The position numbers were made by a program, and so were the translations under genes. From Allosalinactinospora lopnorensis (lineage in GTDB: Bacteria > Actinomycetota > Actinomycetes > Streptosporangiales > Streptosporangiaceae): 64,000 nt of DNA. The first letter of the stretch is position 1. Each line of letters starts with the position of its first letter. This document shows positions 55,488-63,940 of this stretch, in pieces. The stretch is from positions 41,008 to 105,007 of the forward strand of contig NZ_LAJC01000009.1 of assembly GCF_000981225.1 (NCBI RefSeq), given 5' to 3'. The notes under the pieces are model-generated. The model searched no databases. It worked only from the letters and a program-made list of their open reading frames with translations, and was not told where the DNA came from.

Positions 55488-56612
55488 TTAATTCCTCTCC
55501 CCGCGGATCGTGGACCAGAACTCCAGGTCGTTCTGGAGCGCCGATCCCTCCGCGGCACTGCCGACGTCAAGGATGTCGTCAGGCACCTTCGGCTGCGGCG
55601 TGGTGATCGTCCGGTCGCGGGCCCAGTTGTTCTCCGCACCGAAGGGCCGCTCCCTCTGCTGGCCGGCCTGCATGCCGACGGTGCGCTGCTCCTGGCCGGG
55701 TTGGGCGCCGAGGGGTCGCTCCCATTCCTGGCCGGCCTGCACACCGACGGTGCGCTCCTGTTCTCGGTTGGGTTGGGCGCCGCCGAGGGGCTGCTCCCAT
55801 TCCTGGCCGGCCTGCACACCGACCCTGCGTTCCCGCTCCCGGACGGGCTGCTCGACCGCGGTCTGCTCCGCGCTGTGCTCCCTGCGCCTGCCGGACGCCT
55901 CCTCCGCGTTCCTGCGCGGGTTCCCGCCGCGGAGGATCACGGCCATCCGGAGCACAAGGGCGAGCCCCACGGCCAAGAGGCACAGCGCGTAGCCCAGGAT
56001 CACCCATCCGTTGGGGGCCCTACCCGCGGTGAGGCCGTGCACGATCGCGAACGGCCAGCACAGGTAGGCCGTGGCGTGTATCAGCCGCCAGACTCTCGGG
56101 CGGGTGCCCGAGGCGAAGCGTCGACGCATGATCCCGGTGATGATGATCACAAGCATCAGGTCGGACGCGATTACGCCGAACGCCACCGCCACGTTGAGGC
56201 CGAAAGGCGAGAGGACGTTGGCGATCCCCGCCTGCCCGAAGGCGATCTGCAGCGTGACATGTGCGAACAGGAACCCCACCGACCCGATGGCGGCCGAGCG
56301 GTGGAGCGTCTGGAAGAGGAGCCGGTGCTCCGAGTAGAGCACCAGGCGGTCGGTGGCGATGAGCCCCCCTACCACGGCCCCGGTCAGGCCGAGAAGAGCG
56401 AGGACGCCGGAGAGTTCCCAGAGGAAATCCTGCGCCACTCGCATGAATTTCATGTGCTGAGGCGCCGCCACGGCGACCACCGTGGCGGCTAAAAGCAATC
56501 CGATCAGGAAAGAAGCTCGCACCCAGGGTTGTTGTACGGGTTTCTGGAGACGCCGGTGCGATGGCGCCGTGGGGTTCATTCGCTCGCGGAACCCGTTGAA
56601 CACAGCGGACAC
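55488..56612 (-). CDS. ferric-reductase-like transmembrane di-heme protein with repetitive cytoplasmic tail
   Basis: GTG at 56612 (GGAGGGC eight bases upstream) gives 374 residues; ATG at 56579 is the alternative. Six or so helices occupy about residues 30-250. Two helices each carry a His pair with heme-b spacing: LHRSAAIGSVGFLFAHVTL and LIHATAYLCWPFAIVHGLT. There is no FAD/NAD-binding domain, unlike classical ferric reductases or NOX enzymes; the partner NuoF-like protein may supply electrons. The tail has three copies of a 23-25 residue repeat (VGVQAGQEWERPLGAQPG type) followed by an ending that is conserved-looking (VPDDILDVGSAAEGSALQND). This could be a protein-binding region. Confidence 0.9.
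   Translation of the reverse strand: MSAVFNGFRERMNPTAPSHRRLQKPVQQPWVRASFLIGLLLAATVVAVAAPQHMKFMRVAQDFLWELSGVLALLGLTGAVVGGLIATDRLVLYSEHRLLFQTLHRSAAIGSVGFLFAHVTLQIAFGQAGIANVLSPFGLNVAVAFGVIASDLMLVIIITGIMRRRFASGTRPRVWRLIHATAYLCWPFAIVHGLTAGRAPNGWVILGYALCLLAVGLALVLRMAVILRGGNPRRNAEEASGRRREHSAEQTAVEQPVRERERRVGVQAGQEWEQPLGGAQPNREQERTVGVQAGQEWERPLGAQPGQEQRTVGMQAGQQRERPFGAENNWARDRTITTPQPKVPDDILDVGSAAEGSALQNDLEFWSTIRGERN
55645..55830 (-). repeat. tandem coding repeat in the ferric-reductase-like gene
   Basis: Three units with shared core GGCCGGCCTGC at 55660, 55730 and 55805, i.e. periods of about 69-75 bases. They encode the imperfect repeat R-x-VG-[V/M]-QAGQ-x2-E-x-P-[L/F]-G. Confidence 0.8.
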
Positions 56613-56960
56613 TGCTCTTGCCCTCCACAACTGTAGGTAGAACCTCCTGGCTGGGCACCGCGAGATGCCTTCGCGGGTCCACGTGAAGAGCTGCGCGCGG
56701 TGTGCAGAGTAGCACTCGATCGTGTGGATTGGCGGGACCAAAGTCCTCAGTCGCCGCCCCCGGCGCTGACCCGCGGCGATAGGGATCGCTTGCCTGTTAT
56801 AGCTGGTCAGGCTCCTCTACGCAAAGGGGGGTCACACCAGAAACTTGACAGAATTTCCGTCACTCGTGTTGAACCAGTGGGGCCCCGGCTGCGTATCTCT
56901 AACCAATAACGGCCGCAATGCGGGCCGAAAACTCGACCCACAGTTGAACGGGAGAGGATC
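56613..56960. promoter_or_regulatory. divergent promoter region of the redox cluster
   Basis: 348 bases between the ferric-reductase-like and lipoprotein genes, without a supported gene. TTGACA at about 56844-56849 lies in an A/T-richer stretch and could be a -35 box toward the lipoprotein, but no good -10 is spaced correctly. An ECF-type promoter is possible. Confidence 0.45.
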
Positions 56961-57590
56961 TTGGAAGCCCCCAGCAAACGCACCTTGCTCCTGGCAGGAG
57001 GGCTTGTCGCGCTGCTGACCGCCACTGGTTGTGGCGGCGGCGGTAGCGAGGTGGGCGGCTATGGTGGCGCTCCCGACAGCCCTGGAGCTCAAGCCGAAGA
57101 CATCGAAGAGGAGGTCCCGACACCCGAAACCGGATCGGGCGCGGCTTTGACCGTCCAGGAAGGCACACCGTTCGGCGACGTCATCGCTGATGCCAATGGT
57201 CAAACGGTCTACGTCTTCACGGAGGACTCCAATGAGCCGCCCACGTCGAACTGCGCAGGCGAGTGCGCCGAGCAATGGCCGCCGGTCTGGGCCAACGGGG
57301 AGATCAGCACGAACGGAGTGGACCAGAGCCTCGTTGGCGAGGTCTCGCGGGACAACGATCCCAGAGGTGACTCGCAGCTCACCCTGAACGGGTGGCCGCT
57401 TTATACCTACACCGGCGACGGTGGGGCCGGTTTCCTCAACGGCCATGCCTATGCGGCCAAGTGGTTCGCGCTCGCTCCTGACGGCTCGATGATCGACGAC
57501 GGCGGCGGCGGCGGAGATACCGGTGACGGCCAGGACGACACGGGGGCGCAAGAGGAGCTCGATGACGGCTTCACTGACGATTCCCCATGA
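56961..57590 (+). CDS. COG4315-type secreted lipoprotein
   Basis: A 209-residue lipoprotein. TTG start at 56961, with GGGAGAGGATC just before it. The signal peptide (KRTLLLAGGLVALLTATGC) ends in the lipobox TATGC. After a Gly-rich acidic linker come two copies of the COG4315 beta unit: GDVIADANGQTVYVFTEDSN with CAGECAEQWPPVW, and LTLNGWPLYTYTGDGGAGF with YAAKWFALAPDG. These repeats are known as secreted repeats of unknown function and are often encoded beside membrane redox proteins. The Cys-x3-Cys pair might form a disulfide or bind a metal. The tail is Asp/Gly-rich. Confidence 0.9.
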   Translation: MEAPSKRTLLLAGGLVALLTATGCGGGGSEVGGYGGAPDSPGAQAEDIEEEVPTPETGSGAALTVQEGTPFGDVIADANGQTVYVFTEDSNEPPTSNCAGECAEQWPPVWANGEISTNGVDQSLVGEVSRDNDPRGDSQLTLNGWPLYTYTGDGGAGFLNGHAYAAKWFALAPDGSMIDDGGGGGDTGDGQDDTGAQEELDDGFTDDSP

Positions 57591-57623
57591 CCGATTCACG
57601 ATGACCGAAGGGAGAAGAGGGCT

Positions 57624-58265
57624 GTGCGCCGGTTGCAGGTCAGGTCCTTCAGATCAATTGAGTACGCCGGAGTCCTGGTATTCCTGATCGTCTCCTCCGT
57701 CACCATCTTCATGATCATGCCGAACGGTGCCACCTCGGTACAGGGGGTGTTCTGGCAAGACTGGAGAACGACCAGTTCCGGCCCCCTCGGCCCCGCCGAC
57801 CGGGAGATCCTGATCAAGGTCAGGCAGGCCGGCCTGTGGGAGATCCCGACGGGCCAGCAAGCCGCGGACCGCGGGCGCAGTGAACGCGTCCGGGAGGTCG
57901 GCGCCCTCCTCGCAAGAGACCACATCCTGCTCGACAAACAGACGCGGGATGTTGCGGCGCAGCTCGATGTGGAGCTGCCCAGCCTGCCCAGCTCTCAGCA
58001 GCAGCGCTGGATGGATGAGCTCGAAGGACTATCCGGCGATGAGTTCGACCTGGCGTTCGCCAACAGGCTGCGCGCGGCGCACGGCCAGGTCTTCGAACTC
58101 CTCGCCGAGGTACGAGCGGGAACCCGCAACGAGCTCGTCCGCTCCTTTGTGCAGCACGGACTGGTCGTGGTTCTGCGGCATATGACGCATCTGGAAAGTA
58201 CGGGTCTAGTCGAGTTCGAGGAACTCCCCGAACCTCTTCCCCCTGAGCGGCGCCCCAGCCGCTGA
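57624..58265 (+). CDS. DUF4142 family membrane-anchored protein
   Basis: A 213-residue protein; GTG at 57624 with GAAGGGAGAAGAGG. One N-terminal transmembrane helix (YAGVLVFLIVSSVTIFMIMP), then a helical DUF4142 domain: LGPADREILIKVRQAGLWEI, RVREVGALLARDHILLDKQT, DEFDLAFANRLRAAHGQVFE, and ELVRSFVQHGLVVVLRHM. DUF4142 proteins resemble ferritin-like four-helix bundles, and the conserved His/Asp/Glu here (RDH, AAHGQVFE) could be ligands. It follows the lipoprotein by 33 bases; same operon. Confidence 0.9.
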   Translation: MRRLQVRSFRSIEYAGVLVFLIVSSVTIFMIMPNGATSVQGVFWQDWRTTSSGPLGPADREILIKVRQAGLWEIPTGQQAADRGRSERVREVGALLARDHILLDKQTRDVAAQLDVELPSLPSSQQQRWMDELEGLSGDEFDLAFANRLRAAHGQVFELLAEVRAGTRNELVRSFVQHGLVVVLRHMTHLESTGLVEFEELPEPLPPERRPSR

Positions 58266-58329
58266 ACCAGACCGATCCGTTACGCGTGTCCCCTGAGGCA
58301 CGCATGTCCCCCTGAGAAAGGACAAGGAG

Positions 58330-59514
58330 ATGCCTGATTCCAACCGTTCCACCCGGAGTAGCCGGAAAAGACCTCGCCAGAGGCTTGTCATACCAGTGGT
58401 GGCGGCCGCCGCCGCCGGAGTACTGGGGCTGACGTTCCTCGTGACGTCCCCTAGTGGTGACGGAAGCGTCGGACTCCTGACCGGCGGCGGCCAGAACAGC
58501 TACGGAGACGACCAGGACAACGACGGCGACAACAACGACGGAGACGACCAGGACAACGACGGCGACAACAACGACGGAGACGACCAGGACAACGACGGCG
58601 ACGGAGAAGACGGCGAGGTCGTGAACGAAGGCCCCGTCGAGGACGACTTCGTCGACATCGAGGAGATCGAAGCCGACAACGACGAGCTCGACCTGGGCGA
58701 CACCGGTACCTTCACCGTCGACTGCGGCGTCAACGCGAACGGGCTCTTCAACTCCGAGAACGTGATCGTGAACCCGGGTGCCCCCAACGGCGCCCAGCAC
58801 GTCCACGACTACGTCGGCAACCAGGACGTCAACAGGTTCAGCGAGGACGTCGACGCGAACAACGAGATCCTGGCGCAGGGCAACACCACCTGCGACAACA
58901 ACGACCGGTCCATGCACTACTGGCCGGTGTTGCGCGACCGCACCCAGGAAGGGCGTGACGCGAACCAGGAGGGCGGCGGCCTGGACGGCAACGTCGGCCG
59001 GATCCTCACTCCGCTGGAGGCCACGATCGAGTTCCGTGGCAACGCCCAGGAAGACGTCGTGCCGATGCCGGAGTTCCTGCAGATCATCACCGGTAACGCC
59101 CGCGCGTTCACCACGGACGGCGAGAACGCCAACGCCCAGTGGACCTGCACCGGGTTCGAAGACCAGATCAGCGGGGACAAGTACCCCCTGTGCCCCGAGG
59201 GCAGCGATGTGATGCGAATCATGGACTTCCCGAGCTGCTGGGACGGGGAGAACATCGAGAGCGAGGACAACAGGTCGCACATCGTGTTCCCGGATGAGGA
59301 AGACGGCTCCTGCCCGGACGACACCCAGCCGGTGCCGCAGCTGCGCCAGACTCTGGTCTATGACGTGCCGGAAGGGCCGAACTTCGCGGTGGACGGCTTC
59401 CCTGAGGAGCAGCACGCTCCCATCACCGACCACTCCGACTTCATCAACGTGATGCCGGAGGACGTCATGCAGGAGGCAGTCGACTGCATCAACGAGGGCC
59501 AAGACTGCTCGTAG
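58330..59514 (+). CDS. DUF1996 secreted protein with Asp-rich repeats
   Basis: A 394-residue protein, ATG at 58330 with AAAGGACAAGGAG. A basic N terminus and one hydrophobic segment (VIPVVAAAAAGVLGLTFLVT) act as signal or anchor. Residues about 58-95 are nearly three copies of a 12-residue Asp/Asn repeat GDDQDNDGDNND that should bind calcium or be salt-adapted. The DUF1996 domain (about 130-385) has GTFTVDCGVNANGLFNSENV, HVHDYVGNQDVN, the HYWPVL tract, and Cys pairs (CTGFEDQ, FPSCWDGENI). DUF1996 is common in fungi and actinobacteria as a secreted protein of unknown role. End of the three-gene operon; a hairpin follows. Confidence 0.92.
   Translation: MPDSNRSTRSSRKRPRQRLVIPVVAAAAAGVLGLTFLVTSPSGDGSVGLLTGGGQNSYGDDQDNDGDNNDGDDQDNDGDNNDGDDQDNDGDGEDGEVVNEGPVEDDFVDIEEIEADNDELDLGDTGTFTVDCGVNANGLFNSENVIVNPGAPNGAQHVHDYVGNQDVNRFSEDVDANNEILAQGNTTCDNNDRSMHYWPVLRDRTQEGRDANQEGGGLDGNVGRILTPLEATIEFRGNAQEDVVPMPEFLQIITGNARAFTTDGENANAQWTCTGFEDQISGDKYPLCPEGSDVMRIMDFPSCWDGENIESEDNRSHIVFPDEEDGSCPDDTQPVPQLRQTLVYDVPEGPNFAVDGFPEEQHAPITDHSDFINVMPEDVMQEAVDCINEGQDCS
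58504..58611 (+). repeat. 36-bp tandem coding repeat
   Basis: Three consecutive 36-base units at 58504-58539, 58540-58575 and 58576-58611; the first two are identical and the third differs near its end. They encode the Asp/Asn-rich repeat of the DUF1996 protein. Confidence 0.92.
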
Positions 59515-59544
59515 CCCCTCAGTAACAACCCCCTCTCAGGAAAC

Positions 59545-59585
59545 GCCCGGCGGCCGGCCCTTACTCTTCCTCCCGGCCGCCGGGC
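59545..59585. terminator. hairpin terminator after the DUF1996 gene
   Basis: A 13-bp perfect stem (GCCCGGCGGCCGG) with a 15-base loop, ended by CGTTACTG. Confidence 0.8.
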
Positions 59586-59623
59586 CGTTACTGTCGAACA
59601 AAGAACCCGCATACCGCGCTTGA

Positions 59624-59640
59624 ATAGACCATTGGTCTAT
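59624..59640. promoter_or_regulatory. palindromic operator candidate upstream of pckG
   Basis: ATAGACCATTGGTCTAT is a perfect 17-bp palindrome, 81-97 bases before the pckG GTG. Further half-sites follow (TATACCA at 59639-59645 and AGACCAACTGG at 59652-59662). TGGT/ACCA half-sites are typical for GntR/FadR-type regulators. Gluconeogenic control is inferred. Confidence 0.65.
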
Positions 59641-59720
59641 ACCACCTGTCCAGACCAACTGGCCTTGGGCGGGCATCGTCGTCGATGATGCGGGGACTCG
59701 ACAGTCTGGGAGGATCCGCT

Positions 59721-61532
59721 GTGTCTGTCCTGGTACCGGATGAAGGTATCGCCACTAGCAATCAGGAGTTGATCGACTGGGTGCGCGAGATCGCGGCCCT
59801 GACCCAGCCGGACAAGGTCGTCTGGTGTGACGGTTCCGAGGCCGAATGGGAGCGCCTGACCGGTCTTCTTGTGGAACAGGGCACTTTCACGCGACTCAAC
59901 CCCGAACTCCGGCCGAACAGCTTCTACTGCCGTTCCGACCCCGACGACGTCGCACGTGTCGAGGACCGGACGTTCATCTGCTCTGAGCGCGAAGAGGACG
60001 CGGGTCCCACCAACAACTGGATCGACCCGGCCGAGATGCGCGCGACGTTCGGCGAGCTCTTCCGCGGCTGCATGCGGGGCCGCACCATGTACGTCGTTCC
60101 GTTCTGCATGGGGCCGCTGGGCGGGAACATCTCCCAGCTCGGCGTGGAGATCACCGACTCGCCCTACGTCGTCGTCTCGATGCGCATCATGGCCCGCATG
60201 GGCGAGCCCGCGCTGCGGCTGATCGAGGAGCGCGGCTCGTTCGTGAAGGCCGTGCACTCCGTCGGTGCCCCGTTGCAGCCCGGCCAGGCCGACGTACCGT
60301 GGCCGTGCAACCCGACCAAGTACATCTCCCACTTCCCGGAGACCCGCGAGATCTGGTCCTACGGGTCCGGCTACGGCGGGAACGCGCTGCTCGGCAAGAA
60401 GTGCTACGCGCTGCGTATCGCCTCGGTCATGGCCCGGGACGAGGGGTGGCTGGCCGAGCACATGCTCATCCTCAAGGTCACGCCGCCCGATGGTGATCCT
60501 CGTTACATCGCCGCGGCCTTCCCGAGCGCGTGCGGCAAGACCAACCTCGCGATGCTGCAGCCGACCGTCCCCGGATGGAAGATCGAGACGATCGGTGATG
60601 ACATCGCCTGGATGCGCTTCGGCGAGGACGGCCGGCTGCGGGCCATCAACCCCGAGGCGGGTTTCTTCGGCGTGGCCCCCGGCACAGGCGCGGACACCAA
60701 CGCCAATGCCGTCGAGACGCTCTGGGGCAACAGCATCTTCACCAACGTCGCGCTCACCGAGGACGGCGACGTCTGGTGGGAGGGGCTCACGGACGAGCAG
60801 CCCGAGCGGTTGACCGACTGGAAGGGCCGGCCCTGGACACCGGAGTCGCCCGAACCGGCCGCGCATCCCAACGCCCGCTTCACCACGCCGGCGGGACAGG
60901 CGCCGACCATGGCGCCCGAGTGGGAGGATCCGACGGGCGTGCCGATCTCGGCGATCCTCTTCGGGGGACGGCGCGCCAGCGCTGTGCCGTTGGTCACGGA
61001 ATCCTTCGACTGGCAGCACGGGGTCTTCCTCGGTGCCAACGTCGCGTCGGAGAAGACCGCCGCGGCCGAGGGCACGGTCGGTGAGCTGCGGCGCGACCCG
61101 TTCGCGATGCTGCCGTTCTGCGGGTACAACATGGGCGACTACTTCGGCCACTGGCTGAGGATCGGCCAGAGCGCCGACGAGGCGAAACTGCCGCGGATCT
61201 TCTACGTCAACTGGTTCCGCAAGGACGACGCGGGCCGTATCGTCTGGCCGGGCTTCGGGGAGAACAGCCGTGTCCTGAAGTGGATCGTCGAGCGGCTGGA
61301 GGGCCGCACCGACGTGGAGCCGACCCCGATCGGCAACGTCCCGACCCGGGACTCGCTCGACACCGAGGGGCTGAAGATCGACGAGGACGAACTGGCCTTC
61401 CTGCTGTCGGTCGACCGCGACACCTGGACGCAGGAGGCGGCGATGATCCCCGAGTTCTTCAAGATCTTCGGGGACCGCCTGCCCGGCGAGCTCTGGGACG
61501 AGTACAACGCCCTGCTGAAGCGGCTGGAGTAG
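59721..61532 (+). CDS. pckG: phosphoenolpyruvate carboxykinase (GTP)
   Basis: This enzyme converts oxaloacetate plus GTP to phosphoenolpyruvate, the first step of gluconeogenesis, in the cytoplasm. I start at GTG 59721, with GGGAGG seven bases before it, giving 603 residues; a frame from ATG 59685 exists but adds atypical residues. Motifs: [18 protein letters not shown], the substrate tract [19 protein letters not shown], the kinase P-loop [11 protein letters not shown] (hyper-reactive Cys), metal/nucleotide site GDDIAWM, and [20 protein letters not shown]. Normal length and no anomalies. Regulated probably through the palindrome upstream; ends at a shared 16-bp hairpin. Confidence 0.97.
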   Translation: MSVLVPDEGIATSNQELIDWVREIAALTQPDKVVWCDGSEAEWERLTGLLVEQGTFTRLNPELRPNSFYCRSDPDDVARVEDRTFICSEREEDAGPTNNWIDPAEMRATFGELFRGCMRGRTMYVVPFCMGPLGGNISQLGVEITDSPYVVVSMRIMARMGEPALRLIEERGSFVKAVHSVGAPLQPGQADVPWPCNPTKYISHFPETREIWSYGSGYGGNALLGKKCYALRIASVMARDEGWLAEHMLILKVTPPDGDPRYIAAAFPSACGKTNLAMLQPTVPGWKIETIGDDIAWMRFGEDGRLRAINPEAGFFGVAPGTGADTNANAVETLWGNSIFTNVALTEDGDVWWEGLTDEQPERLTDWKGRPWTPESPEPAAHPNARFTTPAGQAPTMAPEWEDPTGVPISAILFGGRRASAVPLVTESFDWQHGVFLGANVASEKTAAAEGTVGELRRDPFAMLPFCGYNMGDYFGHWLRIGQSADEAKLPRIFYVNWFRKDDAGRIVWPGFGENSRVLKWIVERLEGRTDVEPTPIGNVPTRDSLDTEGLKIDEDELAFLLSVDRDTWTQEAAMIPEFFKIFGDRLPGELWDEYNALLKRLE

Positions 61533-61554
61533 GTCCCGCCGGATCATCAAGAGC

Positions 61555-61593
61555 CAAGTGATGGCCCGCGAGTCCGGCGCGGGCCATCACTTG
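61555..61593. terminator. bidirectional hairpin terminator
   Basis: A perfect 16-bp stem (CAAGTGATGGCCCGCG) with a seven-base loop between pckG and the convergent MFS gene. Confidence 0.9.
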
Positions 61594-61645
61594 TGTCCGG
61601 CCGGTGCCCCTTCCGGCGGAACGGCCGCGCCCCTTGGCGCTCCAC

Positions 61646-63245
61646 TCAGGAGGAGACGGCCCCTTCCCCGGCCGCGGTCCTCTCCTCGTCCGCTGCCTTC
61701 TCCGAAGGTCCGCGCCCGGCCTCGGCGCCCACGTGGCGCAGCAGAACCGTCCCGACAACGGCGAGCGCGGCCATGGCGACGGCGCTGATACCGCCGGCCA
61801 GCGCGAAGCCGTCCGTGAACGCCGCGCGAGCGGCGTCCAGCAGCCCCGGCTCCAGCCGGTCGGCCGCGGCCATCGCACCGTCGATGCCGTCGCGCGCGGG
61901 CCCGGCCGCCTCCGGTGGCACATCGGGACCGAGGAGAGGAGCCATCCGGCCGCGGTACACAGCGGCGCTGAGGCTGCCCAGGACCGCGACCCCGAGCGCG
62001 ATCCCCCAGCTCGGCCGCGGTCTCCTCCATCGCCGAGGCCGATCCGGCCTTCTCCGGCGGTGCCGTGCCGACCACCAGGTCGGCTCCGAGGACGAAAGGC
62101 GGACCGAGGCCGAAGAACGCGACGGCGATGCCGATCTGGAGCAGGAGGAAGGACAGGGAGGCGGTGCCGCCCGCGTACGGAGCGGAGAGCTGGGTGAGCA
62201 GGGCGAAGCCGGCGGCTGCGGCCACCAGCCCGGAGCTGACCGCGAACGCGGGCCGCATCCAGCGCACGGCCAGCGGGGCCAGCAGCGAGCCGACGAGGAG
62301 AGCCGCGGCCGAGGGCGCCATCCACACCCCCGCCCACAACGGCGACAGGCCCGTTATGTGCTGAAGGTACAGCGAGAACAGGAGCTGGTTTCCCGCGAAG
62401 GCGAACAGCGTGAGCGTGATCAGGACCAGGGCGGAGCTGAAAGCGCGGTCGCGGAACAGCCGGAGGTCGAGCAGCGGATCGGGCAGCGTGCGCTGCCGCC
62501 GCACGAACACGGCCCCGGTGATCAGGCCGATCACCACGGCAAGAGCGGTCGTCCCGGTGAGCCCGTCCGTGGTGAACTGCTTGAGGCCGTAGACCACCGA
62601 GAGTATCGAGGCCAACGACAGTGCCACGCTGACCAGATCCAGCGTCCCCGCGTCCGGGGCGCGGTACTCGGGCAGCAGCACCGGCCCGGCCACCAGGAGC
62701 AGTGCCAGTACCGGAACGCCGACCAGGAGTGTCGAACCCCACCAGAAGTACTGCAGCAGTACTCCGCTGAGGAGCGGCCCCAGAGCGGTACCGACGGACA
62801 GGGTGACCATCCATACGGCGATAGCCGCGGTGCGCTGGCGCGGGTCGGCGAACATGGTGCGCACCAGGGACAACGTGGAGGGCATCAGGGTCGCCCCGGC
62901 GATCCCCATCAGCGCGCGGGTGGCGATCAGCATCTCGGCGGTGCCGGAGTAGGCGGCGAGCACCGAGGTGAGACCGAAGGCGGCGGCGCCTACCAGCAGC
63001 AGCCGGCGCCGTCCGACCTGGTCGCCCAGCGTGCCCATTGTGATCAGGAAGCCGGCGACCAGGAATCCGTAGATGTCGGTGATCCACAACTGCTGGGGAC
63101 CGCTGGCCTGGAGATCCGCGCTCAGTTCGGGCAGTGCGAGGAAGAGCACCGTCATGTTGATGGCGACGAGAAGGGTGGGCAGGGCGAGCACCGCGAGTCC
63201 CAGCCATTCCCAGGCGGTCGCCCGAGGTGGGGGGTGTTCCGTCAT
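61646..63245 (-). CDS. MFS drug exporter, DHA2 (14-TM) family (one frame break)
   Basis: ATG at 63245. The main frame shows WLGLAVLALPTLLVAINMTV, the DHA2 motif LWITDIYGFLVAGFLITMGT, GDQVGRRRLLLVG and PSTLSLVRTMF, with about twelve helices up to SASAMEETAAELG. There the frame is lost in a run of five G (62003-62007), and the next frame continues IALGVAVLGSLSAAVYRGRM, a loop, and the final helix FALAGGISAVAMAALAVVGT. Removing one base gives 532 residues, right for EmrB/QacA-type proton-driven exporters of hydrophobic or cationic drugs. A divergent TetR gene and a double operator control it. If the break is real, the protein would lose its last two helices. Confidence 0.93.
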
Positions 63246-63280
63246 GGCAGGTCCCGTCTCCGATACCACGGTTCTCAGCT

Positions 63281-63328
63281 CTGGATAGAGCGGTCGTTCT
63301 AGAACTCTAGAACGACCGCTCTATCCAG
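63281..63328. promoter_or_regulatory. 48-bp perfect palindrome: double TetR operator between MFS and TetR genes
   Basis: Two 23-bp arms at 63281-63303 and 63306-63328 are perfect inverted copies with a 2-base centre. Within them are two 16-bp near-palindromes, TAGAGCGGTCGTTCTA (63286-63301) and TAGAACGACCGCTCTA (63308-63323), 22 bases centre to centre. This fits two repressor dimers side by side, covering both promoters. Confidence 0.85.
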
Positions 63329-63340
63329 TAAAGTCGGGGT

Positions 63341-63940
63341 ATGGGCGGCAGAACGGCGCGGGCCGGGGGCGACACGCGGACACGGATCGTGGACGCCACC
63401 GCTGCGCTGCTGCGGCGCCAGGGATATGAGGGCACCGGCGTCAAGCAGATCGCCCGAGACGCCGGTGCGACGCTCGGGTCCGTCTACCACTTCTTCCCCG
63501 AGGGCAAGGAGCAGTTGGCCGCGGAGGCGCTGCGGCGCGACTCGGAACACTACACCGAGCTCCTGCGGGACGGGCTGCGCAGCAGCGACGATCCGGCGGA
63601 GGCGGTCGCGGCGTGCGCGCACCTGCTCGCGGACCGGCTGAAGGAGTCGGACTGGCTCGACGGCTGCCTGGTGGCGGCCACCGCCCTGGAGAAAGTCGGC
63701 CGCTCGCCGGTAATCCAGCGGACCTGGGAGGAGTCGCTGGCCGCCTGGCAGGAGCAGATCGCGGCCAAGCTCCGCACCTGCGGCATGCCGGCGCGGACCG
63801 CCGAGGAGGCCGCGTGCACGGTGCTCAGCGCGCTTGAGGGCGCCGAGGTGCTCAGCCGGATCTCGTCCGACGACGCGTCGCTGCGGACGGCCGCCGTGTA
63901 CCTGGGTCGGCTCATCGTGGCCCTGCGCTCGGACGGGTGA
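63341..63940 (+). CDS. TetR/AcrR-family repressor
   Basis: A 199-residue repressor, ATG at 63341, only 12 bases after the operator palindrome. HTH at about residues 10-60 (TRTRIVDATAALLRRQGYEG, VKQIARDAGATLGSVYHFFP), then a helical ligand domain of the LmrA/YxaF-type (TetR_C_6-like; WLDGCLVAATALEKVGRSPV). The divergent MFS exporter should be its target, with drug binding releasing both promoters. Normal length. Confidence 0.95.
   Translation: MGGRTARAGGDTRTRIVDATAALLRRQGYEGTGVKQIARDAGATLGSVYHFFPEGKEQLAAEALRRDSEHYTELLRDGLRSSDDPAEAVAACAHLLADRLKESDWLDGCLVAATALEKVGRSPVIQRTWEESLAAWQEQIAAKLRTCGMPARTAEEAACTVLSALEGAEVLSRISSDDASLRTAAVYLGRLIVALRSDG

Noticed and set aside
63341..63940. TetR gene considered as the missing paaR
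   Set aside because: It is over 55 kb from paaA, is divergent from an MFS exporter, and its double operator differs clearly from the paa palindrome.
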